The translations under genes were made by a program, and so were the position numbers. 40,747 nucleotides of DNA, from contig NZ_AOJL01000057.1 of NCBI RefSeq assembly GCF_000337035.1, positions 1 to 40,747 of the forward strand, in the 5' to 3' direction. The notes under the pieces are model-generated. The model did not search any database and had not been told where the DNA came from. It worked only from the letters and a program-made list of their open reading frames with translations. Shown in pieces: positions 1-8,200 of this stretch (position 1 is the first letter of the stretch; each line of letters begins with the position of its first letter). The stretch comes from Halorubrum coriense DSM 10284 (GTDB taxonomy: Archaea > Halobacteriota > Halobacteria > Halobacteriales > Haloferacaceae).

Positions 1-342
1 GGCCTTCGGAGGCGGCCTCGCCGCCGCTAATGAGACAATATCCGAAACACCAACACGGTGAACGCGAATGCCAGAAGCGTTCGTCTGTGCCTGTTCGTCG
101 AGCAAGCCCAAAGGTAACTCCAAGTCCACTGACGTGTCAGCGACTCCCTGCTGGCAAAAACAACAGCTGGGAGTCAACGGCATTGAGGATAGGAGTAACG
201 GCGGTTTGGCACCGCCAGTCAGCCACCGTTTCGTGATGGGTTAAACGAGTTCCCGAAGAAGAAACTGGACTCATGGTTGCGAACCTGAAACTCCCACCGC
301 TCGGGATTCCTCCGCCTTCAGGCGGAGGAGGATGTCAATCTC
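1..342 (+). mobile_element. 3' end of an IS200/IS605 (IS1341/tnpB-type) element, cut by the window edge
   Basis: This stretch is a close relative of the reverse complement of 4689-5013. Shared blocks are a segment reading MRQYPK in one frame, GGCGGTTTGGCACCGCC (a hairpin), a block CTCCCACCGCTCGGGATTCC, and a terminal hairpin at 309-328 (CCTCCGCC-TTCA-GGCGGAGG) followed by GATGTCAA. From family knowledge, this layout fits the right end of tnpB-only haloarchaeal elements, where the end of tnpB overlaps a structured guide-type (omega/sense-overlapping) RNA. No full tnpB frame is visible because the element continues off the left edge. The exact boundary, near 338-342, is inferred from the conserved GTCAA end shared with other copies in the window. 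Confidence 0.6.
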
Positions 343-372
343 TGCTCTATCAGTCAGTCGTTGTCACACACC

Positions 373-885
373 TCACGTTGGCTTCTGGACTTGCCGCGCA
401 ACGTCGCGCATCACAATAATGAGCGTTGCCCCTATTACGACCGTGGAGAACGCGGTCCAGAGGCGCACGTTGATTCCGTTGACACCCGCCCAGAACGGCA
501 CAGTGGGCCGCTGTTGCGCCGCAACGAACGGCCACAGCAGGTCCGATGGAATCTGGCCGGCGAACAGGCGCCGGTACGTGTCGCCAAGCAGGTGTGACAG
601 GTACGCAACCACGAACGCGCCAGCAACGCGTGGTCGCTCTGTGTACAACCCGTACGCGAGTACGCCACCAGCAATCGGGAGCGCGAACGGCAGCGAATGG
701 ATGAAGACGCGACCGCTGGGGAGGACGCCGAACTGGTGTGCGAGCGGTTTGTCCACAAGGTCCGGAAATTGACTGCCAACCACGGTCACAAACATCACCG
801 CGCGTGTTGGTAGGCGTCGGTCGCGAACCGCGACGTACGCCACTACTGGGAGGAGGGCAACGAGCAGATGCTCGTGGGGGAACAC
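373..885 (-). CDS. membrane-bound metal-dependent hydrolase-like protein (DUF457/YdjM type)
   Basis: The 170-residue product has several hydrophobic helices and conserved polar positions of the DUF457/YdjM-like family: HEH near the N-terminus, PDLVDKP around residues 40-46, HS near residue 64 and SHLLGD near residue 96. Those His/Asp positions are thought to bind metal; the family's substrate is not known. The start is GTG, chosen because family members commonly begin with a (M/V)(F/W)PHEH motif. It ends only about 30 bp from the IS right end at 338-342, so the element inserted just downstream. It may form a loose group with the sulfur-nucleotide and phosphodiesterase genes to its right, which would suggest a role in envelope or glycan metabolism, but that is inference. 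Confidence 0.72.
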   Translation of the reverse strand: MFPHEHLLVALLPVVAYVAVRDRRLPTRAVMFVTVVGSQFPDLVDKPLAHQFGVLPSGRVFIHSLPFALPIAGGVLAYGLYTERPRVAGAFVVAYLSHLLGDTYRRLFAGQIPSDLLWPFVAAQQRPTVPFWAGVNGINVRLWTAFSTVVIGATLIIVMRDVARQVQKPT

Positions 886-1039
886 GTTCGTATTTCGTGG
901 ACAGGACCAAAGAACGTTCTCACCATCAATCTCGTAGTCACCAGTAGAAGATACCAGGCCGTCAACCTGTGCTAGACCGCTCTACTGGGTACAATAGCGT
1001 CAGAATATTATCAGTGAAGAGTGAGAGGCGGACGCTCGC

Positions 1040-2011
1040 CTACATATACCCGAGGTCGCGCAGCCGCTCCATCAGGTCCTCTTTGTCTTGAGCACGCCCG
1101 GCACGCTCGGTCGTTCCCTCAAGATCCTGAAGCCACGCGGGCTCCTCGGTCGTCTTGTCCGTACTCACTTCACTCCCGAGCGAGCGGAACCCGGCGAAGT
1201 ACTTCGGCGAGATCGGAACGTCCTCTTGGGTGACCCCCTCGGGGAGGTCGTCGTCGGCCTGTGGGACGTACCCCTCCTCCGGGAACGCCTCGATGGTGTC
1301 AGGAACGACAAAGTTCCAGAAGGCATCCCAGACATCCGCCTCAGCAAACTGGAGGATGGGTTGAATACGGTCGTGCGGCGGGAACAGATCCGGATCATGC
1401 CGCGGCGAGAAGAACGTCTCGTCGGCACGGGCCTCCTGTTCGTCCCACCGCACACCCGAAATCACGCCGTCAATATCGTACTCTTCGAGGGCGTCGTTGA
1501 GCGCGACCGTCTTGAGCAGGTGGTTGCCGACGTACGTATCTAACAGGAACGGGAACGAATCCTCCTCGAACTCGAGGATCTCTCGGATATGGTGCTGGTT
1601 GTGCTCAGAGAGCGCGTCGACGGGGATGTCATCGCCCGGTTCGAGCCCATGCGCATCAACGTAGTCACCCACGTCCTCGTTGCGTGCGTACACCAGCTCA
1701 ATGTCCCACTCGTCGGCCCAGTGTTCGACGAAGTCGGTAATCGAATCGAAGTGCTGGAAGTGGTCAATGAACACCGCAGTGGGCTTCTCGTAGTCGTACT
1801 TTTCGGCAACCTGATTAATGAAGTACAGCGTCAGCGTGGAGTCTTTGCCGCCCGTCCACATCACCGCCGGATTGTCGTACTCCTCTAACCCCTTGCGGGT
1901 AACCTCGACCGCCTTCTCGAGTTTGTGCTGGATCGACGGGTAGTCGTCCGGGTCTTCGCCTTCGCCGTCAGTGTAGTCGACGTCGACGCTCGCCGGGAAG
2001 TTATCGCTCAT
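1040..2011 (-). CDS. PAPS reductase-family protein (adenine nucleotide alpha hydrolase/PP-loop fold)
   Basis: The 323-residue protein has the PP-loop TGGKDS at residues 53-58, which binds the ATP/adenylyl phosphates in PAPS reductase and ATP sulfurylase CysD-like enzymes, followed by a Rossmann-like region (AVFIDHFQHFDSI). An acidic, poorly conserved C-terminus ends in RLRDLGYM. It lacks an obvious C-terminal ECGIH-type catalytic Cys motif, so a true assimilatory reductase is unlikely. Many haloarchaeal paralogues of this family sit in surface-glycan clusters and may handle sulfur-activated nucleotides. It is transcribed divergently from the phosphodiesterase gene at 2147, with about 135 bp between them, which suggests a shared regulatory region. 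The start is ATG with a CATATTAG box about 29 nt upstream. Confidence 0.78.
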   Translation of the reverse strand: MSDNFPASVDVDYTDGEGEDPDDYPSIQHKLEKAVEVTRKGLEEYDNPAVMWTGGKDSTLTLYFINQVAEKYDYEKPTAVFIDHFQHFDSITDFVEHWADEWDIELVYARNEDVGDYVDAHGLEPGDDIPVDALSEHNQHHIREILEFEEDSFPFLLDTYVGNHLLKTVALNDALEEYDIDGVISGVRWDEQEARADETFFSPRHDPDLFPPHDRIQPILQFAEADVWDAFWNFVVPDTIEAFPEEGYVPQADDDLPEGVTQEDVPISPKYFAGFRSLGSEVSTDKTTEEPAWLQDLEGTTERAGRAQDKEDLMERLRDLGYM

Positions 2012-2035
2012 ACATCGAAATTGTCTGTGAACGAA

Positions 2036-2043
2036 CTAATATG
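2036..2043 (-). promoter_or_regulatory. TATA-like box of the PAPS reductase-family gene
   Basis: CATATTAG, read on the minus strand, is centred about 29 nt before the ATG at 2011. That is the spacing expected for a leaderless haloarchaeal transcript. Confidence 0.4.
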
Positions 2044-2146
2044 GCTTCTGAATTTCGTCTCCGGAATTCGACATGCGTTAACACGCATCGTACCAGTAGA
2101 CACGTTAGAACACAACCGATATGTCGGCAGATACACATCCACAGGT

Positions 2147-3490
2147 ATGGGCCTGTTCGATCGGTTACGCGGCGATGACGATGAGCGTGTTGTGTTCCTT
2201 GGGATTGATGGTGTTCCATTGAATCTCGTCCAGGATCATCCTGACGTCTTCGAGAACCTAACTGACATCAAAAACACTGGCTCAGGCGGCCGCTTAGAGA
2301 GCATTGTGCCACCCGAGTCTAGTGCGTGTTGGCCGAGTCTCACCACCGGCGTGAATCCTGGCGCCACCGGTGTGTACGGCTTTCAAGACCGCGAGGTTGA
2401 CTCGTATGAGACGTACGTCCCCCTTGGCCGCCACGTGAAGGCGACACGGTTGTGGGATCGTGTTACTGACGCCGGCCGGGATGCGACCGTACTCAACGTG
2501 CCTGTCACGTTCCCGCCATCAACCCGGATCCAGCGGATGGCGTCTGGCTTTCTCTCCCCTGATCTGGAGTCGGCCACCAGCGATGAGTCACTTCGCCGCA
2601 CACTCGAGGAGTTCGACTACCAGACCGACGTCAACGCGAAACTCGGCCATGACGACGATAAAACCGAGTTTATCGAGAACGCCCACGCTACCCTCGACGC
2701 TCGGTACGAGGCGTTTGTCCACTACCTCGAGCAGGATGACTGGGATCTCTTCTTCGGTGTCTTCATGAGTACTGACCGGGTGAACCACTTCCTGTTCGGT
2801 GACTACGCGACGGACGGCGAGTACAACGCAGAGTTCCTCGAGTTCTACCGAACCCTCGACGAATACATCGGCGAGATCCGTGACTCACTCGACGACAACA
2901 CCACGCTGATTGTCGCTTCCGATCACGGGTTCACCCACCTGGAGTGGGAAGTGAACTGTAACCAGTTCCTCGCCGAGGAAGGGTGGCTCTCGTATGAAGC
3001 CGATGACCATGATGCCCTTACCGATATCGGCGAAGACGCCCGAGCGTACTCGCTGATCCCCGGCCGCTTCTATCTCAACCTCGAGGGGCGCGAGCCAAAC
3101 GGGGTTGTGTCCCAGTCGGAGTACGAGGCGACACGCGAGGAGCTCATCGCCGATCTCGAGTCGCTCACTGGTCCGGGCGGACAGCAGGTGTGTAAGCGAA
3201 TCGTGAAAGGTGAAGACGCCTTTGATGGCCCGCACGACGACATCGCGCCCGATCTCGTCGTCATCCCCGCAAATGGCTTCGATTTGAAGTCTGGGTTCTC
3301 CGGGAAAGAAGCGGTGTTTACCGAGGGGCCGCGCAACGGGATGCACAAGTTCGAGAACTCGCTGCTGTACACCACAGAACCCGGCCTCAACTTGGATGGC
3401 GCGAACCTGTTTGATGTGACGCCAACTATTCTGGACCTTCTGGATGTCGATACAGACGTCACGTTCGACGGGACGAGCCTACTGGGGTAA
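2147..3490 (+). CDS. alkaline phosphatase superfamily protein (type I phosphodiesterase/nucleotide pyrophosphatase)
   Basis: The 447-residue protein starts at ATG (MGLFDRLRGD); the open frame extends further upstream but that part has no family-like sequence. Expected metal-site elements are visible: FLGIDG at 18-22 (Asp21), the nucleophile region SACWPSLTTG at 59-68, STDRVNHFLFG at 208-218 (Asp210, His214), and ASDHGFTH at 257-264 (Asp259, His260). It probably hydrolyses phosphate or phosphodiester bonds in nucleotide-sugar or glycan metabolism. A paralogue about 88% identical in the stretch I compared lies at 9463-10558 in the same direction, but that copy has lost the first 87 residues. 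No signal peptide is visible, so it is likely cytoplasmic. Confidence 0.85.
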   Translation: MGLFDRLRGDDDERVVFLGIDGVPLNLVQDHPDVFENLTDIKNTGSGGRLESIVPPESSACWPSLTTGVNPGATGVYGFQDREVDSYETYVPLGRHVKATRLWDRVTDAGRDATVLNVPVTFPPSTRIQRMASGFLSPDLESATSDESLRRTLEEFDYQTDVNAKLGHDDDKTEFIENAHATLDARYEAFVHYLEQDDWDLFFGVFMSTDRVNHFLFGDYATDGEYNAEFLEFYRTLDEYIGEIRDSLDDNTTLIVASDHGFTHLEWEVNCNQFLAEEGWLSYEADDHDALTDIGEDARAYSLIPGRFYLNLEGREPNGVVSQSEYEATREELIADLESLTGPGGQQVCKRIVKGEDAFDGPHDDIAPDLVVIPANGFDLKSGFSGKEAVFTEGPRNGMHKFENSLLYTTEPGLNLDGANLFDVTPTILDLLDVDTDVTFDGTSLLG

Positions 3491-3844
3491 CCCTATTACC
3501 TGCCTTGCGGTCGCTGTTGTCTGGCACTCTTCGTTTGGTTGTCTCCACGCTGCTAACTGTGAGTGCGAGTGTTTAGAATTGTGACTATGGCACGAGTAAA
3601 CGTTGTCGACCTCTGATTTGATGGTTTCCCATAGCGGCGGCGTGATGTTGTTGGCCGGGTTTCGGGTCGGGAGAGCCGTGTACCCCCACGGATCATCCCG
3701 GCGATTGTCGGGTAACTTCCTCTCGGCTTCTCTGTACCGACGTGAAATCTCCCCCTTCTGCTCCACCGCTCGTGGATTTCACCCTTCGACTCGGGATCTC
3801 GGTCGGTGTCATCATCTTTCTCCTTCGCCACAGTTTGTCACCAC
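3491..3844. other. intergenic region without a convincing gene
   Basis: This 354-bp gap separates the phosphodiesterase stop codon from the toxin gene stop codon. Two overlapping minus-strand frames of about 92-95 codons cross it. One contains WGYTALPTRNPANNITPPLWETI, the other is rich in Arg and Ser; neither has a recognisable domain, start context or promoter. It may be eroded mobile-element sequence, but I cannot name a family. Confidence 0.3.
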
Positions 3845-4144
3845 CTACGCATCGTCTCTCCACGAGCCCCACACCTCTCGATACTTCCCGAGTTCACGGT
3901 ACTCCTTCTTCCGTTCGAAGGCGTCGATGGCGTACATCACCTCGTTGTCCTTGTCCCAGTCGATCAGGACGCGGAAGTCACCAACACGAAGCTTGTAGCC
4001 GGGGTGGTTCTTCAGCCGGTCAAGAAAGTGGTCGGGGAAGTCGCCGATGTCCTCCAACTTGTTGATGATCCGCTCGGCGTCCTCGGTCTCAAGTTGCTCC
4101 AACGTTTCGACCAACGTCTCCGTCAGAACGACTTCGTGGGCCAC
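3845..4144 (-). CDS. RelE/ParE-superfamily toxin
   Basis: This 99-residue protein fits the RelE fold: helix LVETLEQLETEDAERIINKLEDI, then the strand-rich core YKLRVGDFRVLIDWDKDNEVMYAIDAFERKKEY. The pattern K-L-R-VGD-[FY]-R-[VL] is the RelE/ParE signature, and the trailing HR/R-x-YR-like segment (ERKKEYRELGKYRE) is where ribosome-dependent mRNA interferases carry basic residues. It starts with GTG 10 nt after the antitoxin stop, so the two genes form an operon with the antitoxin first. From family knowledge, it would cleave mRNA at the ribosome or poison gyrase; the sequence alone does not decide which. Confidence 0.85.
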   Translation of the reverse strand: MAHEVVLTETLVETLEQLETEDAERIINKLEDIGDFPDHFLDRLKNHPGYKLRVGDFRVLIDWDKDNEVMYAIDAFERKKEYRELGKYREVWGSWRDDA

Positions 4145-4154
4145 CGTTCAGCCC

Positions 4155-4427
4155 TCAGTCGTCGATATCGAGGCGTTCACGGGCCTCGTCCGCGGACATC
4201 GTCCGACCCGCTGCGACGTCCGCGTAGCCCTCTGAAACGCTTTCCTGTGCGCCGGGCGTCAGAATCGGCTCCGTGGTGTCGCGCAGCACCTCACGGATGA
4301 ACTCCGAACGGTTGGTGTACTCCAACTCCTCGGCCAGTTCGTCGATTTCTTCGAGAAGTCGCTTCGGCACCTTCACGTTGAGTTTGACCATGTCCCCATC
4401 GCCGTTGTCTTCCGTGTCCGTGCTCAT
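4155..4427 (-). CDS. ribbon-helix-helix antitoxin of the RelE-type toxin
   Basis: From the ATG at 4427 the protein has 90 residues. MVKLNVKVPKRLLEEIDELAEEL followed by YTNRSEFIREVLRD is a ribbon-helix-helix DNA-binding domain (basic beta strand plus two helices). The C-terminal stretch SEGYADVAAGRTMSADEARERLD resembles the toxin-wrapping tail of RelB/Phd-type antitoxins. A TTG at 4454 and an internal ATG at 4391 are alternative starts. I prefer 4427 because the GTACCAC repeats just upstream would then lie between the promoter and the gene, as in autoregulated TA operons. The next gene upstream (4466-4688) is a broken winged-helix gene. Confidence 0.85.
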   Translation of the reverse strand: MSTDTEDNGDGDMVKLNVKVPKRLLEEIDELAEELEYTNRSEFIREVLRDTTEPILTPGAQESVSEGYADVAAGRTMSADEARERLDIDD

Positions 4428-4432
4428 ACTGT

Positions 4433-4450
4433 GTGGTACGTGGGTGGTAC
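4433..4450 (-). promoter_or_regulatory. candidate antitoxin operator: two GTACCAC direct repeats
   Basis: On the minus strand GTACCAC occurs twice (4439-4433 and 4450-4444), exactly 11 bp apart, one helical turn, 6-23 bp before the antitoxin ATG. RHH proteins bind tandem short sites with about 10-12 bp spacing, so this is a plausible autoregulatory operator. A weak TTCTTTG box precedes it. Confidence 0.5.
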
Positions 4451-4465
4451 TCAAAGAACTGTCGC

Positions 4466-4688
4466 TCAGTCGTTTCGCGCATTGCCAACCAGTTCGTAGA
4501 GACCACTCTCATGAATCTTTTCGACGTGTCCGGCAGCGACAAGAACGTTCAGACGGTTGTGGATTGTCTGTTTCGACAGACCCGTCTAATCCACGAGAAC
4601 GGCAGGCGTACACCGCCCCCTTTTGAGTTCATCGAGGATCTCTCGGTCGCTCTCTATCAATTCGTCCGCCTCGATCTTTGTTGCGGTC
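4466..4688 (-). pseudogene. truncated winged-helix DNA-binding protein with in-frame stop
   Basis: The frame reads IEADELIESDREILDEL, then RGRCTPAVLVD, a TAG at 4586-4588, TGLSKQTIHNRLNVLVAAGHV, and EKIHESGLYELVGNARND before a final TGA at 4466-4468. This is a winged helix-turn-helix typical of small haloarchaeal regulators. The TAG replaces a codon that is probably Glu (GAG) in relatives, and the 5' end is cut by an IS right end (GTCAA at 4693-4689). It would have been the first gene of an HTH/RHH/RelE operon, 38 bp before the antitoxin. Both lesions indicate it is dead. Confidence 0.65.
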
Positions 4689-5190
4689 TTGACATTCTCC
4701 TGCGCCTGAAGACGCAGGAATCCCGAGCGGTGGGAGTTTCAGGTTCGCAACCATATCTCTGCCACTTAACGGGAACCCGTTTAACCCAGCCGTCGTGAAC
4801 AGCGGCTGACTGGCGGTGCCAAACCGCCGTTACTCCTATCCTCGGCGTCATTCGACTCCCATCTGTTGTTTTTGCCAGCAGGGGGCTAAACGTCGCTTCG
4901 ACGGACTCAGAGTTACCTTAGTGCTTGCTCAACCAACAGGCACAAGCCGAACGTTTCAGCGTTCGTGTTCACCGTGTTGGCGTTTCGGATACTGTCTCAT
5001 TAGTGGCGGATAGACCGCCTCCAAAGGCCGCTCGGAATCGCTCCGTTCTGACCTGACCTTACCCTCTGCTACGAAGTGACAAGACTTGAAACTACGGATT
5101 GGAAACTCTGTAATTCCACCGAACGTGGTTAGTTTAGCGTAGTGTCGGATTCATCCTGCGGCTAAAGCCGCAGGTATTCTCCTTGATTTC
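4689..5190 (-). mobile_element. internally deleted IS200/IS605 (tnpB-type) element, MITE-like
   Basis: Read on the minus strand, the segment begins with a perfect hairpin at 5155-5174 (CCTGCGGC-TAAA-GCCGCAGG on plus). After about 130 bp it enters sequence homologous to the first 340 bp of the window, then ends in a hairpin at 4699-4718 and GTCAA at 4693-4689. Only the left tip, the extreme 3' end of tnpB and the guide-RNA-like right end remain, so it is a roughly 500-bp nonautonomous derivative. Its right end abuts and truncates the winged-helix pseudogene. There is no intact transposase in the window to mobilise it. Confidence 0.55.
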
Positions 5191-5247
5191 GTACAACAGT
5201 TGTTATAAATACGATTTCTTCATTCATCATATTAGTTGTGAGAGAAG

Positions 5248-8200
5248 TCAGAAGCTGACAAACGGAAGTATTGCTTTCGCGTTTTCATCGTAGGAAAGCG
5301 CTTCAGCTTGACTCACACCCACGGGAGTGATCAAGTCGATCACCCGTGGAGCGTTGCCGGAGGCCCCCTCACGGGCTCCACCGAAAGTGAACGCCCCAGG
5401 ATTCCCCACTTGTACGTCGCGGAATGAGCCGAAGTTCTCAGAGCCAACTACTGGAATAACTTCTGTGTTTGTGAGATCAATATCCAGACTGTCTTTGTCC
5501 ACGATTAGTGTAACCGTGTTGGCAGTGCGATCGACCGCAATTTCCGGGGTGCCGAGGTTTGACCCCTCGGCGTTTATGACATCCCGCTTGAAGAAGTCAG
5601 ATGCCCTCCCGAGGCCGCTAGCAGCGACTCGGTAATGCCACTCGTCGGCGAACTCTACGTTTACTCCCAAGTCGTCGCGTGAAGTTTTGCTTCCGTTAGC
5701 GAGTGACGGGTCGCGGAGCCATAGGGTGAAGATCTGCGGCGAGAAGTACTCTACGTCGAAGCCATTCTGTAAGCTTTCAACCTCAAAGGTGAACTCATAA
5801 CTACTATCCGACTCGGTCAGCGTGAACTGCCGCAGGTCGAAGGCGCCATCGTTGAACGCGCTGTCAGTCGGGTACGTGTATGAACCGGGGCCGTAATCAT
5901 CACCCACCGGATCGTCGAACTCAGTCTCGATGCCACTCGGGGGATCAGCGGGTCGGATACGCATCGCAGTCCCGCCGCTGGCTCCCATCGAGATAGCGAC
6001 TGTGTCACCTGCTGAGACGCGATAATTGCTAATGTCGATTTCTGTCGGATTACGCTCCACGCCGGTCCCGGCGGCGTCGGCATACTCCGTCACCATCCAC
6101 CCATTCTCCCGGCTGGTGAGGAATTCTTCGAGCGAGACTGTCAACTCTCGCGCGTTCTCGTCAGTCATCGCACCGAGGAACCATTCCTCACCACTGCGTC
6201 TAGCGACGATAATATACTCCCCGATGGCGGCGTCTACGACAGTCGTCTCGTCCCAGTTCGTGGGGACCTGTTTAATGAATTCAAACTCTGGTTCGGTATC
6301 GTAATTTTCTTTTTCAGTGTCCTTGCTCTCGAAGTCCGTGTACGCCGCAGGGAACGGGGGAGCACTACCCTGCTCGGTGACACCGATGGTGTTGAGATTG
6401 AGACCCCCAACATCGTCTGCGCCGAGTTTTATCGCTACCGTGTTGTCACCGGCTTCGAGATCGACCGAAACCGTGTGAATAGCCCAGTCATCCCAGTACT
6501 CAGTGAATGCCGGTGTGAGTTGTTGTTCGGATCCGCTGACCTCCAGTGTGAGTTCCGGATTCCCGTTCCTGGTAACTACGTCCCGGTTATCCTCTTCATC
6601 ACTCGCGTATCGAAGGTGGAGATCGTAGGTTCCAGCCTCAGCGACATTCTTTATCCTGAACGCTACTGTCGCGCCTCGTGGTTCGCGGTTGGGATCTATG
6701 GGGACATAATGAGCACCGTAGGCATTGCGCCACTGATCAGCGGTGATCATACCGTTTAGGGCTCCGGCCTGTGCCTGAACAAACTCGCCGATCTCGAACG
6801 TGTTATCGATATACGCTTCGATGCGATCGGCAGCCATCTGGAGACCGGCTAGATACGCCGGATACATCGCTAACTGCTTCGCTCGAGTTGTCTGGATCTG
6901 CCCACCTTCGTCATCGTTGAATGTAATGTCAAAGATACCGGGCTGGTAACTCGTGGGGCCGGCGAGCATCCGGGTGAACGGAAGGGTAACGTGATGATCT
7001 CGTCCGACGTCCGCACCGAGCGCGCCGAACCCGTCATACTCCTGTGCTTTCACGACTTCCCGCGCAGCGACGTTGGGGTACGTCCGGATTTCACCAGTTG
7101 GTTTGATCCCCTCGTGGATCTCCAACATCTGGCGGTTCGCAGCGGCGGCTTGGATAACACTCCGGTGGTGGTTCACCGCACGCTGAGAGTGGTGGGTATA
7201 CGTCGCCTCCTCATCGGCTTCTTCATCGTACAAGCCCGGGTCGTTGACATAGCCGTTCTTGATCGACCGAATCCCAGCCGCCTCGTACTCTGCGAATATG
7301 TTTTTATTTTCGATCTCGTCTTCGTAGTTGCCGAGATTCCCCGACGTCTCATTGTGCATGGTCATCTCGACAGCGTTCGAGAGATCGGCTCCGAACTGAG
7401 TGACCTCGTTCACATCAAAGTCCGGATACGAGTCATCAACACCAAGCTCGAGCGCTGCTCCATCGGCACCGGCACCATAGGTACTCCACCCCTCATTCCA
7501 TCCTTCCGCGAGAACACTGTCGATGCCGTGCTCGCTCGCGAATCGCATATACCGTTTCATCCGCTCCGTCCGCGCGCCGTGGATGTACGAAGCAGGATTG
7601 TTACCATTGCCGGATATCTCACCATCGCTCTTATACTCCCAGTTGGCGCTTCCAGCGATCATCGTCCACCAGATACCGACGTACTTCCGACCGTCTTCAA
7701 GCCACGACGTGTCACCACCACTCGGGAACGCTGCCTTGTCGAGGGGGTCTGCTAGCAAGGGGATGAGTTGAGACTCTACAAGGTCTCCCGGCGTGTCCCC
7801 GATCTGGAGCGTTCGCCATGGGGTCACGTGGGGAGCCGAAGCCTTCACTGATGACCCGTCTGGAAGCGGCGCGAGCTCCGCCGCAAATCGTGGACTCCCT
7901 GCGCTAGATTGAGACGCCAGCGACAGGGACGCGTAATCGGTGAGATTCGATTCGTGAACGCTCAGATACGGCCCATCACCGCCAGTATCGATCGTCAGCG
8001 GCGTGTGTGCACCGCGTTGCACTGAGTTCCCAAGCGGCCGCGTAGATCCGGCTCCTGACGGAATGTCACTCAACGAGCTCGTCTCGTACTCCTGTTCGAA
8101 CCTCGGATTTACCCACTCGTTTTCGATCCACCACGCGTCATAATCACCGGCGAAATTAAACTCCGTGTTCTCTGAGTTAATAATGAAGTCCCCAAATTCG

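Noticed and set aside
30-236. 68-codon frame as an independent small protein
   Set aside because: It lies within a remnant of an IS 3' end that recurs at 4816-5013, where the corresponding frame is broken.
350-910. 186-codon minus-strand frame overlapping the hydrolase gene
   Set aside because: It is an out-of-frame shadow of the DUF457-like gene; the 373-885 frame has membrane helices and family motifs.
6991-7755. 254-codon plus-strand frame inside the GH97 gene
   Set aside because: Opposite-strand shadow of a clearly conserved catalytic domain.
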